Shown here in pieces: positions 17,201 through 18,989 of a stretch of 18,989 bases of DNA. The DNA is from Pseudomonadota bacterium (GTDB lineage Bacteria; Pseudomonadota; Gammaproteobacteria; Steroidobacterales; Steroidobacteraceae): assembly GCA_021820785.1 (NCBI GenBank), contig JAKADE010000012.1, forward strand, positions 1 to 18,989. Direction: 5' to 3'. Position 1 is the stretch's first letter. Each line of letters begins with the position of its first letter. A model generated the notes under the pieces. That model was not told the origin of the DNA. It did no database searches and saw only the letters and a list, made by a program, of their open reading frames with translations. The position numbers and the translations under genes were made by a program.

Positions 17201-17564
17201 GGGCGGGCAGCGACAGAAGCTCGCCACCACCTGCCTCGCCGCAGCTCTGCGCTACCAGCTCGGCAGTAACGAGCAGGGTGCGCCTGTGTATGCGCCGGTG
17301 GTTCTCGACGAGGCCTTCGACAAGGCCGACAATGAGTTCACCACCCTGGCCATGAACATCTTTGTCAATTTCGGCTTTCAGATGATTGTGGCGACCCCCC
17401 TCAAGTCCGTGATGACCCTGGAGCCGTTCATCGGCGGGGCATGCTTCGTGGAGATCAGTGAGCGACGGCGCTCGGCCGTTTTGCTGATCGAGTATGACGA
17501 GGCACGCCAGCGCCTGAAGCTGCCCGAGGCCGCTCGCGGGGAAGCGGCAATTGCGGTCTCCTGA
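14208..17564 (+). CDS. jetC: Wadjet protein JetC (SMC-like/MukB-like ATPase)
   Basis: A 1118-aa SMC-type ATPase, the motor of the Wadjet complex, which extrudes DNA loops and senses plasmid size. Walker A is FVGPSGAGKSTLLDAF (K54). Long charged helices for coiled-coil arms cover about residues 245-460 and 630-800. A globular hinge-like segment with ERVLHGFALSLLVGEDHY lies between them (about 480-580). The ABC signature is KSGGQRQKLATT (S998, G999, G1000), and Walker B is VVLDEAFDKAD (D1034, E1035). ATG 14208 has AGGA 7 nt upstream and overlaps the jetB stop. Residues needed for ATP hydrolysis are all present and there is no frameshift. Its last 14 nt overlap jetD. Generic SbcC/MukB annotation is the alternative, but the jetABCD context decides. 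Confidence 0.95.
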   Translation: MNGAPVEPRLPMFTEEQFRMVRLQVYNWGTFSGVHDIPISERGFLFVGPSGAGKSTLLDAFSALLVPPRWIDFNAAARETERAGRDRNLVSYIRGAWAEQKDEGSGEIATRYLRAGTTWSALALSYVNASRQTVVLVQLFWLRGNTTANTDVKRHYLIFERPFDLRELEGFDLDVRKLKQELPEAHSPDGFRAYSERFCRMLGIENEMALRLLHKTQSAKNLGDLNTLLRDFMLERPDTFDVADRLVNEFAELSAAHQSVITAREQVEMLTPARSRYERLEMLGRQRGELEELRIGMDAFREGRRRSLLEEHIEALKVRRDGLEGEIGQRQHLVDNHAAALRDLEQQHRAMGGDLLERWEAEKKTLEVRRDECLRRLSQAREACRKLNWLLPDTPAGFAELTGKARQEVEDWQQDSEGTEERRFALDRERTEARTKLAQAEAEVAALRRQPSSIPAHMLDLRRSIAAAIGAPESALPFAGELIEVRARDADWRGAIERVLHGFALSLLVGEDHYAALSGHVNAVNLGHRLVYYRCTADPAAARHIAPTSLINKLELKECEQRSWLRAELAQRFDYACVDSMQAFRSTDRALTRQGQVRHSRSRHEKDDRSAVDDRRHWVLGFDNREKLALFEEQVRHLRDAMGRLDGEIDTLRKQDQERGARAIQCQSLANLEWQEIDVGPVLDRIAGLERQLREAREGNVALEQMARRIEESRRNLSEAEKGLRDVKSAHDRAAEEIGTAQDKLRALREDPGIVPLTPRQAQGLEARFAALGVSLTLDNVDELGRKVERAVGDEIRTLGNEIHELEKAIESCFTEFKRRWLLDAADADTTIASAPDYLARLRRLETDGLPAHERRFFELLRNQSHQNLAALATHLSQARKSILERMAQVNDSLRHASFNPGTHLHIDVSDRQLAEVRELRHEVQQALSHAWSDDRQEAEARFVVLRRLVERLGSQEPEQRRWRESVLDVRQHVEFIGRELDENGAEVEVYRSGAGKSGGQRQKLATTCLAAALRYQLGSNEQGAPVYAPVVLDEAFDKADNEFTTLAMNIFVNFGFQMIVATPLKSVMTLEPFIGGACFVEISERRRSAVLLIEYDEARQRLKLPEAARGEAAIAVS

Positions 17565-18729
17565 AGCCGTCCGCGATCTCCTGCTCGCGCGCTATCGAAG
17601 TCAGCAGCGCCGCTGGCTGCGCGAGGCAGGCGAGATCGAGGGGAAATGGCCGATGGCCGTGAGCCTTGGCGATCCGACCGAGGAGGATGCCCGCCAGAAC
17701 CCGGAGGCGCTCGCCACGTGGCTACGTGCCTGGCAGGCTTGGCAGGGTCCGGGCACGCTCGTCTGGACGGAGCGGCGTTGGCGAAGCCTCGGAACGCACC
17801 GTCTTCCCGGCACCCTCGAGCTTCGCGCTCCCGAAGAGGTGGCGGAATGGATCGGTGAGGAGTCGCGCTGGGCGAGAGCGCGCAGCCGCTTCGCCGGATT
17901 GGTTTCGCGCTGGCCCTCGCTGAGCTCCGGGTTGTCGCGGCACTTCGAGGTTCTCGCGGATTACGTTGCTGAAGACTTCCACAGGCTCGAGACGATGCTG
18001 GCTTGGCTCGCGGCCCACCCGGCCTCGGGCCTCTATCCACGGCAACTGCCAGTGCCGGGACTCGACAGCAAATGGCTCGAGACGCGCACGTCGCTGGTCG
18101 GAGATCTGCTCAGCCTGCTGCGGGCTGATGAGACACGGGGTGGAGACTTCTACGAGCTGAGCGGTCTGAAGCGTGCGCCCCCGCTCTTCAGGCTGATGAT
18201 TCTCGACGAATCCCTGCGCGCGCGTGTGAGCGGCGTCCGCGATCTGTCGTTGTCCGTCGAAGAGCTGGACCAGCTCGATCTGCCGGCCTCTCGCATCTAT
18301 GTCGTCGAGAACCTCCAGACCGGGCTGGCATTCGGTGATCTTTCTGGCTCGGTGGTCTTCATGCGCCTGGGGTACGGCGCCGGCGCGCTCGCCAGAACGC
18401 GTTGGATCCAGCGTGCTGACTGTGTCTACTGGGGAGATCTCGATACCCATGGCTTCCGCATCCTCAGCCGAGTACGCACTTTTCTGCCGCGCGTGAGGTC
18501 GCTCATGATGGATGAGGAGACGTTGCTCGCTCACAGAGCGCTCTGGGGCGAAGAGGCGGCACAGGCCTCCGATCAGGAGTTGCCCGCACTTTCCGCCGAT
18601 GAGCAGCTTCTCTACAGGCGGCTAAAGCAGCATTACTGGGGCATCAACGTTCGCCTGGAGCAGGAGCGCATCGCGTGGGAATATGCATGGAGTGCGCTTT
18701 CCAGGGATGCCGCAGCGAGCCGTGTCTGA
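17551..18729 (+). CDS. jetD: Wadjet nuclease JetD (DUF3322 + DUF2220 Toprim)
   Basis: A 392-aa protein with an N-terminal DUF3322 part (about residues 1-185) and a C-terminal DUF2220 Toprim-like part. It is the effector that cleaves circular DNA held by JetABC. The Toprim metal ligands are visible: E253 in IYVVENLQTGLAF and D296/D298 in VYWGDLDTHGFRIL, followed by SLMMDEETLLAHR. The start is a TTG at 17551 (RSPEAVRDLLLARYRSQQRR) with GGGGAAG about 6 nt upstream; the first ATG, at 17653, would drop the conserved N-terminus. It overlaps jetC by 14 nt, the same overlap as jetA/jetB. Length is normal for the family, so the system looks catalytically complete. Confidence 0.92.
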   Translation: MRSPEAVRDLLLARYRSQQRRWLREAGEIEGKWPMAVSLGDPTEEDARQNPEALATWLRAWQAWQGPGTLVWTERRWRSLGTHRLPGTLELRAPEEVAEWIGEESRWARARSRFAGLVSRWPSLSSGLSRHFEVLADYVAEDFHRLETMLAWLAAHPASGLYPRQLPVPGLDSKWLETRTSLVGDLLSLLRADETRGGDFYELSGLKRAPPLFRLMILDESLRARVSGVRDLSLSVEELDQLDLPASRIYVVENLQTGLAFGDLSGSVVFMRLGYGAGALARTRWIQRADCVYWGDLDTHGFRILSRVRTFLPRVRSLMMDEETLLAHRALWGEEAAQASDQELPALSADEQLLYRRLKQHYWGINVRLEQERIAWEYAWSALSRDAAASRV

Positions 18730-18819
18730 CATCCTGTTGTGGTTACATTGGAGCAGTGATATGGAACGTACTCGGATGGTGGCTCGTCGTGCTCGCGTGG
18801 GGAACCCCAGGGCCGAGCA

Positions 18820-18867
18820 TGTGCCAGGAATGTGCCGCGTTGAGATTGGGTGTGCCAGGAATGTGCC
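18820..18867. repeat. Four phased TGTGCC boxes (two copies of a 17-bp repeat)
   Basis: TGTGCCAGGAATGTGCC occurs at 18820-18836 and 18851-18867, 31 bp apart. Each copy is itself a direct repeat of TGTGCC with 11-bp spacing, so boxes start at 18820, 18831, 18851 and 18862. All are close to whole helical turns apart and lie on one DNA face. This fits a binding array for a DNA-binding protein or a transposase, for example the multiple terminal repeats of IS21-like elements. No transposase lies inside the window, so the assignment is open. The surrounding 18730-18989 carries no supported gene. Confidence 0.6.
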
Positions 18868-18989
18868 ATGGTGTGACGGGTTTGGGGCTTGGCGAGCGCT
18901 GCAAGTAATTGAGGGTCTTCGTGATTCAGTGTGGGTAGAAAGCCGGGCTCCATGACGCGCAAACCCCTATATTCCCAGGATCCGAGGCC

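Noticed and set aside
18798..18809. TGGGGAACCCCA palindrome after jetD as a terminator
   Set aside because: The 2-nt centre cannot form a stable RNA loop and no T-run follows; it may be chance in GC-rich DNA.
18820..18867. CRISPR-like reading of the repeats
   Set aside because: Only two units, a 17-bp repeat with a 14-bp gap, and no cas genes; the phased TGTGCC boxes fit a protein-binding array better.
18952..18989. Possible start of a gene (MTRKPLYSQDPR) at the right edge
   Set aside because: Only 12 codons before the edge and no ribosome-binding sequence; cannot be supported.

Overview
The window looks like chromosomal DNA of a high-GC proteobacterium. A Gammaproteobacterium is most likely: heme is made by the C5 route (hemA plus hemL), HemB has the zinc-type cysteines at E. 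coli-like positions, and a NarL-type two-component pair and a proteobacterial tRNA-Phe are present. The species cannot be named from the sequence alone.

Left part (1-9897, all on the minus strand). In transcription order this is a double-GAF sensor kinase with a NarL-type regulator, then a compact tetrapyrrole operon: hemA, hemL, an OmpR-type sensor kinase, its response regulator, hemC, hemD, hemB and hemE (hemE runs off the left edge). All seven junctions of the heme operon are 4-nt stop/start overlaps (six ATGA, one GTGA), so the embedded two-component system is locked into the heme transcript. The enzymes cover glutamyl-tRNA to uroporphyrinogen III, and coproporphyrinogen III with hemE. 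HemA is divergent and lacks a normal GxGxxG nucleotide-binding loop.

Centre (9898-10619). A 407-nt GC-rich divergent spacer with a strong hairpin precedes a tRNA-Phe(GAA) gene, which has a good sigma70 promoter and no encoded CCA. An exact 18-bp copy of the tRNA's anticodon-stem region lies 157 bp downstream, at the start of AT-richer DNA. This is the signature of tRNA-targeted integration and marks the left edge of an accessory island.

Right part (10620-18729, plus strand) is a defence island. It holds an AbiEi/AbiEii (type IV toxin-antitoxin) pair, then a complete four-gene Wadjet system of the type I architecture: jetA (DUF3375, kleisin-like), jetB (DUF4194, KITE-like), jetC (SMC-like ATPase) and jetD (DUF3322/DUF2220, Toprim nuclease). 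The four jet genes overlap one another and appear intact. JetABC is expected to recognise small circular DNA by loop extrusion, and JetD to cleave it. After jetD there is no further complete gene, but four TGTGCC boxes on one helical face (18820-18867) look like a protein-binding array or a transposon terminus.
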